Below are positions 31,692 to 45,354 of a DNA stretch of 64,000 nt, one piece after another (within the stretch, counting starts at the first letter, position 1; each line of letters begins with the position of its first letter). The notes below the pieces were generated by a model, which had not been told where the DNA came from, made no database searches, and saw only the letters and a program-made list of their open reading frames with translations. The DNA is from Populus alba (Eukaryota > Streptophyta > Magnoliopsida > Malpighiales > Salicaceae), in assembly GCF_005239225.2 (NCBI RefSeq), contig NC_133284.1, forward strand, positions 31,296,339 through 31,360,338. The letters are read 5' to 3'. The translations under genes were made by a program, and so were the position numbers.

Positions 31692-34614
31692 TGTTCTGGA
31701 TCAGTATGCCCTTGATATGTTGTCTAATTTACAGTTCAAGATCATACTGTGATCATTGCATTTTTTTTGATAAATAAATACTGTGATTAGTTGCTTGCAC
31801 ATGCACCAGCAGCTAGCACATTACATGATTTAGCTGCATTTGTTTCCTAATTCCGATTCCACGTTAGTTTTGTTTTTTTAATAATATAACACAATCTATA
31901 TTTATCTACAGCTTGATCTTAACCCGAGAGCGGTTAATTGACATCTTAGAAAGAATAATTCTTGGAATCAACCATTAACTTTTTCTGCAGCAAACCTTCC
32001 AGCTCTCTCTCCTGGTGATATTATGATGATACACTACATTGCGATCAAATCCAGAAGGCAGGCAGGAAATATAGGTGAGGTAGGCCCATGAGGGACCGTA
32101 GCACATGCTTCCTCAGTCACCAGACAGGAAAGGTGAATCCAAAACACAAACGCCCCTTCTCCAGATTTGCAGTTTCTAAGCAAAAGGCTGCGTTTATAGC
32201 ATTATCTGCTGCAAAATACAAAAACACGAAGACTTTCAGTTGAGAATGGACACTGGCTATATCGTCTACCACAATGGTACTAAGACCCTACCGTGATTTC
32301 ACTATTAAAACCACCATCCTAATGATTAAGACGTTTTCTTGTATTTAGTTTTTACTTTTTCCAAAAGCAGATCTTGCCGTGTAAAACAAGTTTACTATAG
32401 CAAAAATAATCAGCAACGTAATCAGTGCTATTCATTAGTACTGGAAGATAATTCTTCTACCAAATTATGGGTTTACGAATTGATTAGGGATGCTGATACA
32501 ATTCATCCCTTTGTAGCTGTGGAGCTGAGGACATCTGTCTTCTTTTCCCCTTTAGAAAGAGTCTCCGTATAAATTCCGGACCATTGTTCTTTCCAGGTCC
32601 ATCAATGAAATACAAACTAACGACATGAGAGAACCTGCATTAATGTTTATAAGCTTTCCTGTTAAATGTCAGTCTTACCTAATCTTTAGGGGGCCTTTCT
32701 TTCAGTTCATGTCCCTCCATAAAATCACACCAGGCTCTCCTTTTCTGACAGGTTTTCCATTTCATAAAATCAAGGATGAAATCAGGCAGTGACTTGTATA
32801 GGACTGAGTTTGAGTTTGATACTGTACTATAAACATTAATAGTACATTACCATTGTCAGTAGCGCCTTTAAATCGTTTCTTTTGTTGCTAAAGATCTTAC
32901 GAACCACGTAAAATAAAGGATAAATTTGAAATATTTTCTCCACTTTATTCAGCAATGCTTCTCTGCTGTAAAATTCTTACATTGACTTCATAGTCTCCAA
33001 AAAGTCTCATTTCTTTTTGGTAAACGATTAAGAAAAAAAAGTTTCATCCTGTCTTCTGATTTTTAATATAAACGGGCAATGAAATCCAATGACGAGCTCA
33101 CCTTTTAAATTTTTTTAGAAGGAAATATGTGAGAACAGTATCAAAAAGACGAAAGAAAAAATATATAAAAAAGAGGACAATATTTGAGCGTATAAATTGC
33201 CTAAATGAAGGATACATGGGAAATGATCAACCATGAAAGAACGTGGAGCTGTCTTGATTAGAAAATCATGGAAAGTTTGAAACTTGTCGTGTGAAAATGG
33301 TCAACCTCCAACAGACACCTCTCCTCGTCAAAAGGAGACAATGCCATGAGATTTTAAATTGCGAAATCATCACAGAATAATATAATCCAACTGTTTCATG
33401 TCAGTGGAGAGACAGAGTCGCGGTAGCTATTTTGCATAATCACCTGTTTCATTTTTATATATTGAGTTTGCTCTGTTGTTGACCTGGCTACACCTATAGT
33501 AGCTTGTTTTATTCTTGGTGGTCGTAACAAACCCGATGAAAATATATATGTCTTGGGATATTCAGATTCAAGCACTTGTTTATCCATTCATGGACAAAGC
33601 ACGTGTCTTGTTATGATTTCTTACAATTTCTGTATTGCACTGCAACTTTGTAAAGGGCAATTATAAAGAACGAAGCTCGAATGGAGTTTTTCTTGAACTT
33701 GAGGGCCTAGCTGTAGCCTTCATTCCAGAAGTTTGCAATTCATCAGGGAATCTTAATCGATAATTTGCATACAGTTGTGTTTCATGAAGAGCAAAGAAGC
33801 ATTTAAAAGAACCACACCTCACCTATCGTCTCTCCTACAAATAACTGCTAACAAAATGATTATCAAATAAATGATTGGTTTTCTCACTGGTTTGCCAAAA
33901 CCAAGCAATATATCCTCAGTGCCATGCTCGCAAGTTTCCGAGGGGAATTGAAGCTGCTCATAGCTCAACTGTCTAGAAGCTTCTTCTAACTCCCTCACCT
34001 ACTTCATTCGGAAAAGAGTTCCCTCTTTCTGCCATGCCCACAATATTAAACAAGAAACATCCCTCAAAAAATAAATAAAGCATCATATACGTATTGAAAC
34101 AGGAAGTTAAAGAGAGTATTTACGTACAGAGCAAGGAGGAGAGAAGCGTTCAGGTAATGAAAGAGAGTAGTTGAGATGCTTCTCGAGCTGTGGTAAGTAG
34201 AGCAGAAGCTCTTGAGTGGAAAGAAGCTGAAAGGTAAAGGGGCTATTGCATTTAAGATTTCTATGCTCCTACTTGTCTCCATGGAAATGGAATTTCCTCC
34301 AGGTTCTCTTGCATTTTCGGCTTCCTGCTTTGATGGAGCTGTACAAATGACTCCTTCAAGAATAAGAAATAACAGTCCCTCATCTTATTTTAAGTATCAA
34401 TTTGATCCTCGAGATTGTTGGACAGGTGGCCTTAGCTCCCTACCCGCTACTGTTTTCTCACAAATAAAGTCAGAAATAGGATTTGACGAAAACAACATGG
34501 GGTAATTCTCTTCAAATATCATATATTATAATAAAAAAATCAATTTTATAATTGTCTATTCTATTAAAAAAATATTTTTATTCACATTATTATAGCGAGA
34601 CTCACACTATATTA

Positions 34615-34618
<4 letters not shown>
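31692..34618. other. Intergenic, nothing recognised
   Basis: About 2.9 kb of AT-rich DNA with no supported gene. The 97-codon plus frame at 34212-34505 has no recognisable domain and no good coding context. Confidence 0.4.

Positions 34619-34654
<36 letters not shown>
34619..34654. repeat. (TTA)n microsatellite
   Basis: About twelve uninterrupted TTA triplets upstream of the SURP/G-patch gene. Confidence 0.9.
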
Positions 34655-34919
34655 CATGTTGAATTCTACTCTTATGTATTTCTTTCTTTCTTTAAAAAAA
34701 AAAAAAAGAAATAAAGAAAATGAGAAGGGAAATAGTATTTAGAGTACCGTAGCACATATTTTCTCAAAACCAAGGACAATAGTGTTACTTTTACTCTGTA
34801 CATAAACGAAAGCAACACCTTACCCTCCTTTTATTTCCCCAACTTAGACGGTCCCTTCGAATTGAAAAAAAAAAAAAAAGGGGCTTAGCAGCCTTAGCTC
34901 ATTCTCGTATCCTCCATTC

Positions 34920-35751
34920 TCTATGAAGCTCCCCAAAAGAAACAGAAAATCATCGAGATCGATCTTAGTAAAATTCACAAATTGACATCAACGCTCGAAA
35001 TAAACCATTCAGGTACTACTTATTCACTTGTTTCAGATTTCATCTATTTTTTTTGCCAGATTTGATTTCTAGGGTTTCCGATTCTTTGTTTGAATTGTTT
35101 AATTTTTTCCGTTTGAATTATTTTTCTCTCATATCTCCCGTACCTGAATTGAATTCATGTCAGTTTATTAGAGTTAGTGATTGATTATATCCGTCAAAGG
35201 ATTGGGAAAATTCGTTTTTGCATCGATTATAGAATTTCTCAAGTTTTTGGGTTTTTTCCATGATTGGGAGTCAGATTATTTTCTTGCAATGAGTGAAAGT
35301 TTTTAATCAAAAAAAGCTAAAAATCCTTTTTTTTTTTTTAAAGATCATAAAGATGCTAAAACAAATATGAGAGTTAAAAAGAATGGGATTTGGGCTTGCA
35401 AGTGGTTGAAGTTGAGGGGTTTTAGAAGCGACAGAGTGGTTGGGCAGGTTTGGTCTAGTTTCTGTGGATTGTTAATTTGTCGCTAGCAGCTTTGTATGAT
35501 TAGTAATTTTTAGTCCCAATGGAGTCGCAGAAGATATAGTTTTTGTGAATTAAGGATATGGGTGGATTATCAGTAACATAGTTGTCTATTTTTCCTTTTT
35601 GTTTACTATTATTGTGATATTAAGAAACACAAGATTTACAGTCGCAAAGATCAGGCCTAAAGGTCGCCATGTATGTCTAAATTGCTTGAAAGCTTACTTG
35701 TCAGACAGTAACTTCCTGTAAACAACCTGAGGGTATTTGGCTCTTTAGCAA
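34920..35751 (+). other. 5' leader and leader intron of the SURP/G-patch gene
   Basis: A donor AG/GTACTA at 35013 and an acceptor CTCTTTAG ending at 35748, three bases before the start codon, define a probable 5' UTR intron of 736 bp. The intron is T-rich as expected. The transcription start is not resolved. Confidence 0.6.
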
Positions 35752-38700
35752 ATGGACAAAGGAGCACCGTCCGGTCTGTTTGTCAATGATGGTTCATTCA
35801 TGGAGAAGTTTAAACAACTTCAGCAAGGGAATGGGAAGGAACAGGAAAAGGATAAGGGGGCTGCAGAAAAGGATTCTAAACCCAAAACAATTGTTTCAGG
35901 GTCTGTGACGCCTAAACCTTCTTTTGGTAAAGTAACTATGCAGTTGAAGGCTAACGATGGACGAAAGACCCCACCGACTGCTTCGGGTGGCAAACTTGCT
36001 TTCAGCTTGAAACAGAAGTCAAAGCTTATGGCACCTGCGGTTAAGTTGGGTGAAGATGAGGAGGATGAAGATGAAGTTGATGGTGTAAATGCTTCAGGTG
36101 ATGTGTCGGCAAAGAGGCAGAAGTTGGGTCAATTGGATACCTCTGAACAATCATCGAGACGATTGGATGTTGGTAATTACTACTAATATATATAATCTCT
36201 CATCTGGTTGAGTTGAAGTGAAAGCTCATTGTGAATTCTTTGCTGTTTCGACTTCTTGATTGATAGATGACACTTGAGATATTTATCATTTGAATGTGGC
36301 TTTACATTCTGACAAGATGTCTGTTGCAGTGTCAGATATGATCTTAGTTACCACTCTTGCACACACGGCTGTTAGAGTGCTTATGTTTATACCTTTCTTT
36401 CTAAGGATTCGTATTCTATTCTCTTTTTTGCTCGTAGTTTTTTATATGTTTGAATTTGTATTGAGGATTTGCATGTATGTCACGAGTATATGTTTCTTTG
36501 ATCTTCTCATCTGCAAAACAGATGACTAGGGCAAAAGTTTTTGTAAAATGATTTCCTTTCTCACCCCTTCCCCTTGACACATTTGAAGTGTTTAGTAGCT
36601 ATCAATCTTCATTAATTCCTAAGGTCTTCATGTTGTTAAAGCTTTTATTTGTATGCATCTCTTCCAACAAGGAGCCTTTAGCTGTGGAATAAAGTTTGCC
36701 CCTGTTAAGTAGAGTGTGATTGAAACCATCATTTGGGTATGGCTACTCTGATCTTGACTGGAAAATGAAGAGGACAAATCGTTCTTGAATGTTTCTTGTC
36801 TCATGAATGCAGCTTATATCTTAAGCACCAACGAACATTGGTGGAAAGAGATGTTCAATGAAAGATTTGGCATTTGTGGCACACATGCTACAAGAGTAAT
36901 TTGCATTCTCTTGTTCATGCTCCTGGTATTAATCAGTTTTATAAGTGATGTGCAGCACCACCTCCCCCAAGTGATCCCACTGTGAAGAATGTTGCAGACA
37001 AACTAGCAAGTTTTGTTGCTAAGCATGGAAGGCAATTTGAGAATGTTACACGCCAAAAGAATCCTGGAGACACACCATTCAAGTTAGTCATGAGTAACAA
37101 TAGCTTCATTACGCAATGATTTTCCTTTTAGTTCTGATAATATTCTTTTACTTTGCTTCATGTTGCACGTTGGGGTCTTCAATGTTTTATTTATAAGTGG
37201 TGTTTGTGTTATTTGCAGATTTTTATTTGATGAGAATTGTGCCGACTTCAAGTACTATGAGTATAGGCTCACTGAAGAAGAAAAGGCTCTTTCACAGAGC
37301 AGGGATTCTCAAATCTCTTCTAGTGGTTAGTGCTTTGATTACGATCCTTGTAACAGTTATATTCTTTTTGGCTGGGAGCTAAGGCTGTTTGAAGCTTCCA
37401 TGGCTGCATTTTTGCTGCCCATGAGTCCAGGAACAAAGTTTACATGTTGATGTTGACACAAAGTCACTTAAGATTTAATTTTTCTTCATTTATGACTGAT
37501 AAAAAATGCTCGACATATTAAATTAGTATTGTAACATTGCTCTAGGAGAAGGATCGTTATTTGTTTGTTGTCTTGTTGGGGTTCTTTGCTTGTGTTGCTG
37601 TGTTTAATTTTCCTCTTCAAATTTTGTCCATCATAAAATGAAATTTTCATGTCTGTGTGCATAGGTGGTACAAGTACTTCAGCATCTAAATCCACAGGTA
37701 GTTATCAGAGCTTGCAGCAGCAGCATTCAAATTACCAAATTCCTGCTTCAGCTCTATATGATGATGCTGAAGAGCCAAAGGGTTCGATGTCAACATCTTC
37801 AGGAAGAGCTGGTAATAGCACATATCAGTATGCAATGGATATATTTGAAAATTTTGTTTCTATTGATAACCCATGAGAAAAAAATCTGTTCTTTAAGTTC
37901 TTTTAACAATAGAAGCTGCTTGAGCACAATGGAGATGTTCGCACTTGGTGAAAGTCAACTGATTGGAGTCTGTAGATTGTATGAAATTAGATAATCCTAA
38001 TGTTAGTTTATCCAATTCTGTACCCCTGCTCAAACCTTTCAGGCTTGGGTCCATCCAAATCCATCAATCTCTCTCTGCAATAGAATGCTTACCAAACAGA
38101 CTTTGTTTCACACTTATTTTACTGAATTGGCTTTATTATGTTTAAATCCAATTAATGTTGGATAGTTGGTTTGTGTTCCAACGTTATGTGTCAGATTTTT
38201 AAAGAATATATGTATTGGTTGTATATTACAACGAGTGTCTAGAAATTGCTTTGGACTCCCATGATTTTTAGCAGTTGCATTTTTTTATCATGTTATTATC
38301 ATGTAGAGAGATACAGGTGGCAAGTGGGTACATCACTCTCTTGTGTGCAAATGGATGAATTGTCTAGTTGTGGACTTCCATGTTATGTTGGCAAGCCATC
38401 AATCATGTGATGTGTTATGCATAATTGTATCCATATGTTGAATGTTGGATTTACTTCTCTTTCATGTTGCAGGTGAATCTAGTGCACCAGCAGGTACAGA
38501 TCCTATAGCAATGATGGAGTTCTACGTGAAGAAGGCTGCTCATGAAGAGAGGAGGAGACAACCTAGACATTCTAAGGATGAGATGCCTCCTCCTGCTTCC
38601 CTTCAAGGTTATTATATGTTTTGTGTGCAGAGAAATTGTGGTCTCCAAATGATTTCTTCATATAATGGTCTTATTTTGAAATTTGGTGGCACTGCAGCTA

Positions 38701-40263
38701 TTTCCAAAAAAGGTCATCACATGGGTGACTACATCCCACCAGTAGAGCTTGAGAAGTTCTTGTCTACTTGTAACGATGCAGCTTCACGGAAGGCTGCTAA
38801 GGAGGCTGCAGAAAGGGCAAAGATCCAGGCTGATAATGTTGGGCATAAACTCTTGTCCAAAATGGGCTGGAAAGAAGGTTTCTCCCCTCCCCCTCTTTTT
38901 TTCTCTCTCTTACTCACACATGTGGGTGCACATGAAAAACTAGTTTTCTCTGAAGTCATAAATCATGAATCAAATAATCCTTTCATGATGGGATATTCAT
39001 GGTGGTTTCTTTGCATGGCAGGATTGAAATTATCTTCTCTTCTACAAAATAAATAAATTATTCATAGCATGTTTCCTCTAGTTCATTTGGCCTGTGTTGG
39101 CTCTTTTTTTACCAGTTCCTGATTTGTACCATGTGTTTTAAAGTTTACTTTAACAGCTACATTTTGCATGATGGGTCTGCTGGGAATTTGGAACCAAGTG
39201 TGCTCGTGAGTCTTTATTTTGCCAGTGCCTAATTTGTACCATGTGAATTATCGATAGCATTTTGCATTATGTTTTTCGAAAATCAAGATGGAGTTTAATT
39301 ATGTGCATGTTTGGCAGTTGAGGCCTTGAGGGAACAATTGTACAGGGAGTTTGGGAAACCTGAGATCTGATGTGAACAATCAGTCAAAGGAATGAAATTA
39401 GAGCCTTTATTACTATATTGATAAAGTGTACTTATTCTAATGGCTTACCTTTCTGCATGTTGGTTCAGCAAGGAAATGGGAACTAGGTGTTCTCATGAAT
39501 ACCACTTCTTTTTAACGTGAAAGATTGGAACTAAAGAATTTTGTTCAACTTGATCATTATTTATTGAGGGCCACAAAGCAAGATATAACTGATCTGCTTG
39601 AACCTCCTTAAAATGTCCACAAGTTGCTTGAATTTTGTAAAAGATGGATTATGTAGATTCAGATGCATGGTATACAGATGACTCCGATTCATTTCTCCTT
39701 CTCAATCAACATATGTGGTTTGAGTTGGAATCATTAGTGGTTTTTGTTGAATTCCTTGTTTGCAGCATGACTTGGGATGTATTATACTTGGGGGTGGATT
39801 GTAATGATTTCTGAAAACTTAGTTGGACATCTCTATTTATCTAAAACTATTTGTTTTTGCTCTGTAATGTGGAGTGGAAGCCTGAAATAGTGTGTGGCAT
39901 TCAGGTGAGGGTCTAGGGAGCTCCAGAAATGGTATTTCAAATCCGATCATGGCTGGTGATGTAAAGAAGGATCACTTGGGTGTTGGTGCTCACAATCCTG
40001 GGGAGGTGACTCCTGATGATGATATATACGAGCAGTACAAGAAGCGAATGATGCTTGGTTACCGTCACCGGCCAAACCCCCTGGTATTATCCCTTGTTTC
40101 TCTTGCTCTCCTTTTTCATGTGTTTGATGTTTGTTATTAGTTTAATAAATTAGTCCATTATATCCTCCTTGGAATTGCAAGTTCAATTACTACAAGGCTA
40201 GCCTTGTTCTGATGATCTCCCCTTTCCCATTGGCAGAACAACCCTCGAAAAGCATACTACTGA
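35752..40263 (+). CDS. SUGP1: SURP and G-patch domain splicing factor (SUGP1-like)
   Basis: Eight coding exons: 35752-36172, 36956-37082, 37219-37325, 37665-37811, 38473-38607, 38698-38877, 39905-40083 and 40237-40263. They sum to 1323 nt, 440 residues, all with GT/AG ends and compatible phases. An N-terminal low-complexity region with an acidic patch (EDEEDEDEVD) comes first. A SURP/SWAP module at about 150-200 contains LASFVAKHGRQFE and the FLFDENCADFKYYEYRL block. A charged helical segment precedes a G-patch at about 359-405 (VGHKLLSKMGWKEGEGLG). The end is NNPRKAYY. Human SUGP1 recruits and activates the helicase DHX15 at branch-site recognition through its G-patch; the plant protein is likely a nuclear spliceosome factor. 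Adjacent exons to GR1 in Arabidopsis suggest conserved order. Confidence 0.93.
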
Positions 40264-43200
40264 GCAATATTTCATTCAAGCTGTTTGTTTGTAGACTGTC
40301 TTCAAGAAATAATCAGGTGTCGAATTGCTTATTGTGCTATTGGATTGTACCCTGTGACAGAATGGGAGTTGTCTAGAGTTTTCTATGTGTGGAATCAGTG
40401 CTCAAGGATAAATTCCTTCATATTCTTTTTCTGCTTTCATTTTATTAGTGGTGCAGTATTGGCAAAAAAACGATCTTCTGCCTTCATTTTAGTTTGCAGT
40501 CCTCTTAATATTTCGATCCATGTGCACAAATTAAATTTACTTATTGAAGAATCTAGCCGGCTTCGACTATGCCCTGAGGGACAGAATGGTAGATCGATTC
40601 CCGTCAACCCATCAAGAAGTGAAATAAAGCACCGCCCTCTGCTTGCCCAATCTTTGTTTTTATTTTTTCCCTCGTAGGCAAGTTGAGCCCTCTGCACTCC
40701 TGGGTTGGTGGGTGATTTTTATTTTGCATGTTTTTTAAAAATGTGTATTTAAAAAAATAAAATAAATTGATGTTATTTTTTAATGTGCTGATATTAAATC
40801 TAAAAAAATTATTTATGAAAATATTTTAAAAAATTATCATGATGCTCATGACATCTTCCTCGTGAATAGTGTCTGCTAGCGGTGGCTACCTCCAGTTGGA
40901 GGCTGGGTGGCTTGGAGCAAAGCATGCTCCTACGGAAGGGAGGTCCCCTGCATTGTAACAGTTTGCATACATCCATAATTCGAACTAACGATTACTGCAA
41001 CCAAAAGTGAGGGCAAAGAGCAGTTTCCTCTTCTTTTTCTTCCTTTTTTTGGTTCGAGGCAGAAGGCACTGTTTTCTGGTGGCTTAAGTTACCTTCTAAT
41101 TTTCTATTTATCAAATATATATATAAAGCAAAACGGATTCTTTTGTTAAATGGCCAATTCACTCTCAATAAATAACTCCAAAATAACACGTACAATACGA
41201 ATTGAAGCAACCACCAATTTAGGAGATCGGGTTAACATATGTCTCGATTTTCTCCCGAAGTAAAGTACTTTTGTTTGGGGTAAATAACACAATAAAGTAG
41301 GATGTGCTTTTTATCTCATCTCATTGTGCAATCTCCTGTCATATTGAATGCAATATTTTCATAAAAAAGAGTCACTAAAAACTCTGCCTTCAAGTTCATG
41401 CTGCCCAATTTCCTGTTTCTACTTTGTAGAGTACAGCTAATCATAAACAAAGGCTCTCAAGATTCATCATCACTTTTATTGAAGGGGTTGCCCTCTATCA
41501 CCTCATCGTTTGTCTAAATTAATTAGTGGGCCTCAGAGATAAAAGGCTTATCTTGGTACCAAAAGGGAAATAAAAGACAAAAGGCTCTTCCAAAATAGAA
41601 GAGTAATAAAATAATTTCTCGTTTTCTAAATTATTCCTTACTTCCATCGAGATGGTAGACTCGTCACAAGTGCATTGAATATGAGAACAAAGTATTTGTT
41701 TGATTCCATATATTTTTTTTTTAAATCTCGGAGAGAAATCCCGATTAACAAGATCCTACCTTCTTTTATTTATTTATTTATTTATTTTTTATCAAGAACA
41801 GCCACCCCATTTAATAAGGGGGAAGTGCATTTCTTAGGTGGCCCATTCACTCACCCACAAGTTGCCACTTTTTAGGTCAGAGTTGGAGAGAACCACACAA
41901 TTCGTAACGCCTAATAAGGCTCATTTATATCTTTTGTGGGAGAATGATTTAAGATATTTGCCTAGCAAGAAAAAGGGAGAGAATATATATACAAAATTAA
42001 CCAAGTTGGGTCAACTGTTAGCTGGGCATTCGGCCCTAAATTTCACAAAAATAAAAATAAAAATAAAAATACGAATTGTTCAATAATGGGTATTTCATGA
42101 AATTAGTTGTGTGTTCCTAGGAAGACGGTTGGATGCTATTTTCAAAATGACCATATTTGACTGATATTTTCAAGTATATAAACTCTCTGGAGTAATATTT
42201 ATAGACACATAAATACATAGACGATGGTTATCTTGTTTTTCTTTTCTGCTTTTAATAGTTGTGGATTTCCAATTTCAATTCAGGAATTAATTTCGAATTT
42301 ACGTAGCGTACTGAGACTCATTTTCAACAGCAGTGGCCATTTATGGCACTCGACACAATTTACACAGTCCAAAGGTCTATCCAACCCAAAAGGTTCTGAC
42401 TTTCCCCGCGTAGAGAGGGTGGACATTTTGCAAGTCAACTAGCTCTATAATTTCAACTGAAAAAAGTATTTTTTTTTTATATATTTATTATCATTATTCA
42501 TAATAAGCTAGCTAAGCAACACGAGATCAGCACGGAAAATTGATTAAAATCTCCTTAAATTCATGTAAAAATGCTTCCAAAGCTAGCAACCACCCTGGAA
42601 CCACTTGTGGGCGTGAACTACAGGACATGAACAGCATGGTCTAGGTCAACATTGTCACCCGTTGAGAGGCTACTTTATATTATAATCGGGCTCAAACAAA
42701 GAGGGTTTTAATGGTTTCTTGACAAAGATGAAAGAAACCTCGTCATTGTCTTCTTCTCCTTTCTTCCTTGAATCTTCGAATCATGCGCCCCACCTTGTAC
42801 TTACCGAAAGACGGTTTTCTATTTAAAACCTGACTTGGTTTTGTTAGTTCACCAATTTGAAGAGTCAATCTTCTTGTGCAATACGTTCACATGGAAGGAA
42901 AATGACATCTAATGCCTTTAAAATACTTCAAAACCACCTCGTCCCAGTACAAAACCATGTCTGCGGAGAAGTTTGCATAAACTACTGCTCCAATGGTTGC
43001 CCGAAAACCCCCAGAAAACCATGCGTGCAGGCGGTTTTACATAAAACCACTGGTTTAGTGGTTTAATATGGAGGGATTCTACCCTCAAATCCAGGGTATC
43101 CAAATTCAAAGTCCCAGCTCGCCACCCAAATTACCTTCACCGATCGCCATCGTTTAATTCTATTATGGCAAGTGAATGTTAGACCAAGTTTACTGTTACC

Positions 43201-43325
43201 TGAACTTTTCACAATTACATCAACATTTGGAGTTTTCTCCAAGTGAAAAACTTATTTTCTAAATTAGCATAATTCAAGAAATAATTCTCACATATAGTGG
43301 TTGCATATGTAATAACACAAAAACT
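40264..43325. other. SURP/G-patch gene 3' flank and intergenic
   Basis: The first 400 bases or so are probable 3' UTR and downstream DNA. Near 40730-40850 lies an AT-rich MITE-core-like block with the TAATGTGCTGATATTAAA motif shared with other MITEs here. A (TTTA)n run lies near 41766-41788. No gene is supported; the frames at 42857-43066 lack motifs. Confidence 0.4.
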
Positions 43326-43615
43326 TGTTAGAGAATAATATAAATTATATTTTGAAATCTCACTCAACAATTTAAATTTTTAGGTTGAATTGATTCATTG
43401 ACATAGTATTATAGTCTTGATGACCAAGCGGTCACGAGTTTGAATTTCAACATCTCTATTTATTTGATAAAAATTAAGCATAAGGTAATATGAACATGTG
43501 CAAGTTTCAAGTTTAAATGGCTTTCACTTAAGAGGGTGTGTTAGAGAATATTATAAATCATATTTTGAAATCTCACCTAACAACTTAAATTTTAGATTAA
43601 ATTGATTCTTTGACA
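43326..43615 (+). mobile_element. TRIM element 1 (290 bp)
   Basis: A terminal-repeat retrotransposon in miniature. Its 78-bp and 77-bp direct terminal repeats (43326-43403 and 43539-43615) both begin TGTTAGAGAATA and end TTGACA. A decayed primer site TAGTATTATAGTC follows the left repeat, and a purine-rich AGAGGGTG precedes the right one. The flanks AAACT and ATACT are an imperfect target duplication. The middle (GCGGTCACGAGTTTGAAT) matches the second TRIM at 45059-45349. Confidence 0.8.
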
Positions 43616-43959
43616 ATACTGATCTGTCGCGTGTATAGTAAATGCGCTACCTATTAGTCGCGCTACTACTGTATGTACAATCTATTAAAACACCATACAT
43701 TCTGAATCTCAATCATTTTAGCTCATTGTCTAATAACATAGTCCCAAAAACAGTAATAATAATTCAAGCCAACATTTCACATAATCACAAAAATATCAAC
43801 AACAACCAACAACCAACAAAATAAACTAATTTTCATAATAGGTAAAATTATAATTATAAAAATTAATCACAACACCAAAATATTTCATTACACTAAATAA
43901 TATCAATATAATTACAGATTAATTAAATTACATAGTTAAACATGTAACAAATTAACTCG

Positions 43960-44760
43960 TTGATGGACCTACACCACTAGAACCACGAGTATGTTGTCAT
44001 TGTGCATGAGAACACGATTATCCTCCTTTATTGTATTGTCCAAACGTTGAGCCTCCCCAACCTTGTTAAGTGAAGAACGGGATGGTGGGAACCAAGTATT
44101 GAAAGCACCACACACAATATTGTCGGTAGCATCACGTCTGACCCTCGCGTATTAAAAAATTCACCTAATATATTATAAAAGATTTTATTATTATTTTTAA
44201 TATATAAATAAGAATTTTATTACATGTTAAAAAACTATTTCATACATACATAGCAATCTATTATATCTTAGTATACGAGGCTCATAATTATCAAAATTAC
44301 GTGTTGGCTGACGAGGAGTGTCACATGGATGTCTTGTCACACACTCCTATGATAATGTTATGAATCGTCTTATTATGTTCATGTACCAATACATGTGGAG
44401 ATCTAACTTACAATTATGTAATTATTCGATCTCTTCTTGCATGCCATAAATTGACATATTGTGCATGAACCACCGATCAATCATCTTTCTTTTTATCTCA
44501 TCGATTAACAACATGCATGTTATCAAATGTGTCAACATAATCAGGTATGTGTCGATGCAATCCAAACTGATACATTACCTGATCAGGGCAATACATCTCA
44601 ACTATAACAAAATAGTGCATATTGACCACTGTTAGCCATAAAACACTTCCCTCTATGCATAATAGAGATGTGCTTGCAATCAAATCATTAGTGTATAATG
44701 CCCATATCACCTATGAAACCATAACACACACACATTTATAACATTCACAAAAAAAAAAAA
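43960..44760 (-). pseudogene. Broken plant mobile domain (PMD) gene fragment
   Basis: Minus-strand translation of 44498-44710 gives a segment containing VLWLTVVNMHYFVIVEMYCP, then DQVMYQFGLHRHIPD, which resembles the PMD signature (VEWHxPDRVxRQFGxxQxIP). Further downstream on the minus strand, in the same frame but past stop codons, come a YWYMNIIRRFIT-like segment and, near 43975-44110, a Ser/Gly/Thr-rich tail. PMD proteins are found in MULE-type transposons and in MAIN/MAIL host genes. Several in-frame stops and the missing N-terminal part mark this copy as non-functional. It lies between two TRIMs of opposite orientation. Confidence 0.6.
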
Positions 44761-45053
44761 GTTAAATAAGAAAATGAATAATTGAGTTCACTTATACCTG
44801 ATGAGGCTTATTTGAGTCCAACTAGTCTTAATAGAACTTGTGAACATGGATGCGATTTTGAGAAAAATGCTTAGACCTCTCCCTAACCAAAGGTTGTGTA
44901 TTTAGTATATGCACCACCTAGTGGTTGCGTTAATATTATATGCACCACTTATAGGTGATGTATCTACTACATCCACAATCATTGTTTGTGTGTTATGGTG
45001 GGTATTATTTTTCCAACTATCCTGTTGTGCTAATATGGAAAAATACTCTCAAC

Positions 45054-45354
45054 ATTAGTGTCAAAGAACTATCTCAATTTAATAGCTTAAGCTATTAGGT
45101 GATGATCAAAATATGATTTATATTATTTTCTAACACACCTTCTCAAGTGAAAACCCTTTGGGCTTGAAACTTGCACATGCCCACATTACCTTGTGCTCGG
45201 TTTTTTTATCAAATAAATGAGGATAGTGAGATTCGAACTCGTGACCGCTTAGTTATTAAAACTCTGATACCATATCAAAAAACTATGTCAAGCCAATAGC
45301 TTAAGCTGTTAGGTGAGGATTAAAATATAATTTATATCATTCTTTAACAATTAG
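45054..45354 (-). mobile_element. TRIM element 2 (291 bp) with ATTAG target duplication
   Basis: The element itself is 45059-45349, with two 77-bp terminal repeats (45059-45135 and 45273-45349). A perfect 5-bp duplication ATTAG flanks it (45054-45058 and 45350-45354). On the minus strand a primer site TGGTATCAGAGT follows the 5' repeat and a purine-rich AGAAGGTG precedes the 3' repeat. It is the same family as 43326-43615 but inverted, and less decayed in the primer site. The middle holds a tRNA-B-box-like GAGTTCGAATCTC. Confidence 0.88.

Noticed and set aside
34212..34505. Plus-strand 97-codon frame
   Set aside because: No recognised domain, no homology from memory and no clear promoter or splice context.
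42857..43109. Short overlapping frames on both strands
   Set aside because: Low-complexity sequence with repeated AAAACCA-type words; no motif and no context.
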